The notes under the pieces are model-generated. The model was not told the DNA's origin and did no database searches. It worked only from the letters and a program-made list of their open reading frames with translations. Positions 63,496-64,000 of a stretch of DNA of 64,000 nt are shown piece by piece (position 1 is the first letter of the stretch; every line of letters begins with the position of its first letter). The stretch comes from an uncultured Prevotella sp. (GTDB lineage: Bacteria; Bacteroidota; Bacteroidia; Bacteroidales; Bacteroidaceae), in contig CAJOFE010000008.1 of assembly GCA_905233825.1 (NCBI GenBank), forward strand, positions 80,957-144,956, read 5' to 3'. The translations under genes were made by a program, and so were the position numbers.

Positions 63496-64000
63496 TGGGT
63501 ATCTATGACTACATGAACCATTTCTGGTTTGAGAACGAGAACGACCCGTGCTCCCTGAGTGAGAGTGCCCTCTACTTCTACCTGCTGTATGAAGCCAACC
63601 GTCAGCACTGGGTGACACCTTTCAAGGTCAGCACCCAGATGCTGGTGGCACGGCTGAATACTTCTAAGAGAGAGGACTGATTGGCTTTTCCAAAGGAGAA
63701 GGCAAAGGCAAGCCTGCTTTGTACACACTCTGTCTCACAAGTACTGATGGGGAAATGTCGCAAACTCTTCCGTTGTCTCAAACATTGACACTAGAGTTGA
63801 CTAAGTCGTTACCTCCAAAATTGTCTCAATCGTTGCCCCATTCCAATATAAAAGAAGAAAACAACAAAGAAGAAGAGAAAGAAGATCATTCTCCCTCGCC
63901 AAATTCAAATATTGTGTTGACTCTTTCAGAACTCAGACCAAAACTCCTGAATGATAGTTCTTGGCATCAGGTCTTGTCATCGCAACTTGCCAAGAATGGG
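63495..64000 (+). pseudogene. Helix-turn-helix/replication-like mobile-element protein, apparently interrupted by a deletion/frameshift near 63665-63680 (3' end outside window)
   Basis: MGIYDYMNHFWFENENDPCSLSESALYFYLLYEANRQHWVTPFKVSTQMLVARLNTSKRED* then a different frame continues LIGFSKGEGKGKPALYTLCLTSTDGEMSQTLP. Confidence 0.55.

Larger units (their letters stand above)
59808..64000. mobile_element. Left end of an integrative element (runs past the window)
   Basis: tRNA 3' fragment followed immediately by a tyrosine recombinase, a hypothetical gene, a DUF3853-like protein and a replication/helix-turn-helix-like ORF. Confidence 0.75.

Overview
This is a chromosomal window from a Bacteroidales bacterium, Prevotella-like by gene content and by its TAnnTTTG -7 promoter elements. 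Positions 1-25.7 kb are mostly housekeeping or accessory genes: pullulanase end, dnaA, MCE/MlaD, amidase, folB, an M6 peptidase, murF-alr fusion, a BspA-like LRR protein, a hexuronate block with kduI and exuT, clpS-clpA-aat, and two RyR-domain proteins. Positions 25.8-59.7 kb are a large capsule/exopolysaccharide locus: upxY, wza, BY-kinase, wzm, wzt, about 15 glycosyltransferases, kdsB, a DRE-TIM aldolase, a Stealth protein, wzy, wecG, an initiating sugar transferase and a CpsB-type phosphatase. Positions 59.8-64 kb are the left end of an integrative element that replaced the 5' part of a tRNA gene. The most unusual signal is a set of degenerate oligomer arrays. Three four-helix-bundle (23S-IVS/S23-like) genes at 18.7, 32.05 and 48.35 kb are each bracketed by inverted hexamer or heptamer arrays whose units keep a constant core and vary at fixed positions. 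Related RAC-NNN hexamer arrays lie in frame inside capsule genes (wzm, wzy, two GT4 genes). A separate GC-rich palindromic element recurs in frame inside amiC, murF-alr, clpA, wzy and wecG. All product calls come from reading the sequence and from family knowledge; no searches were run.
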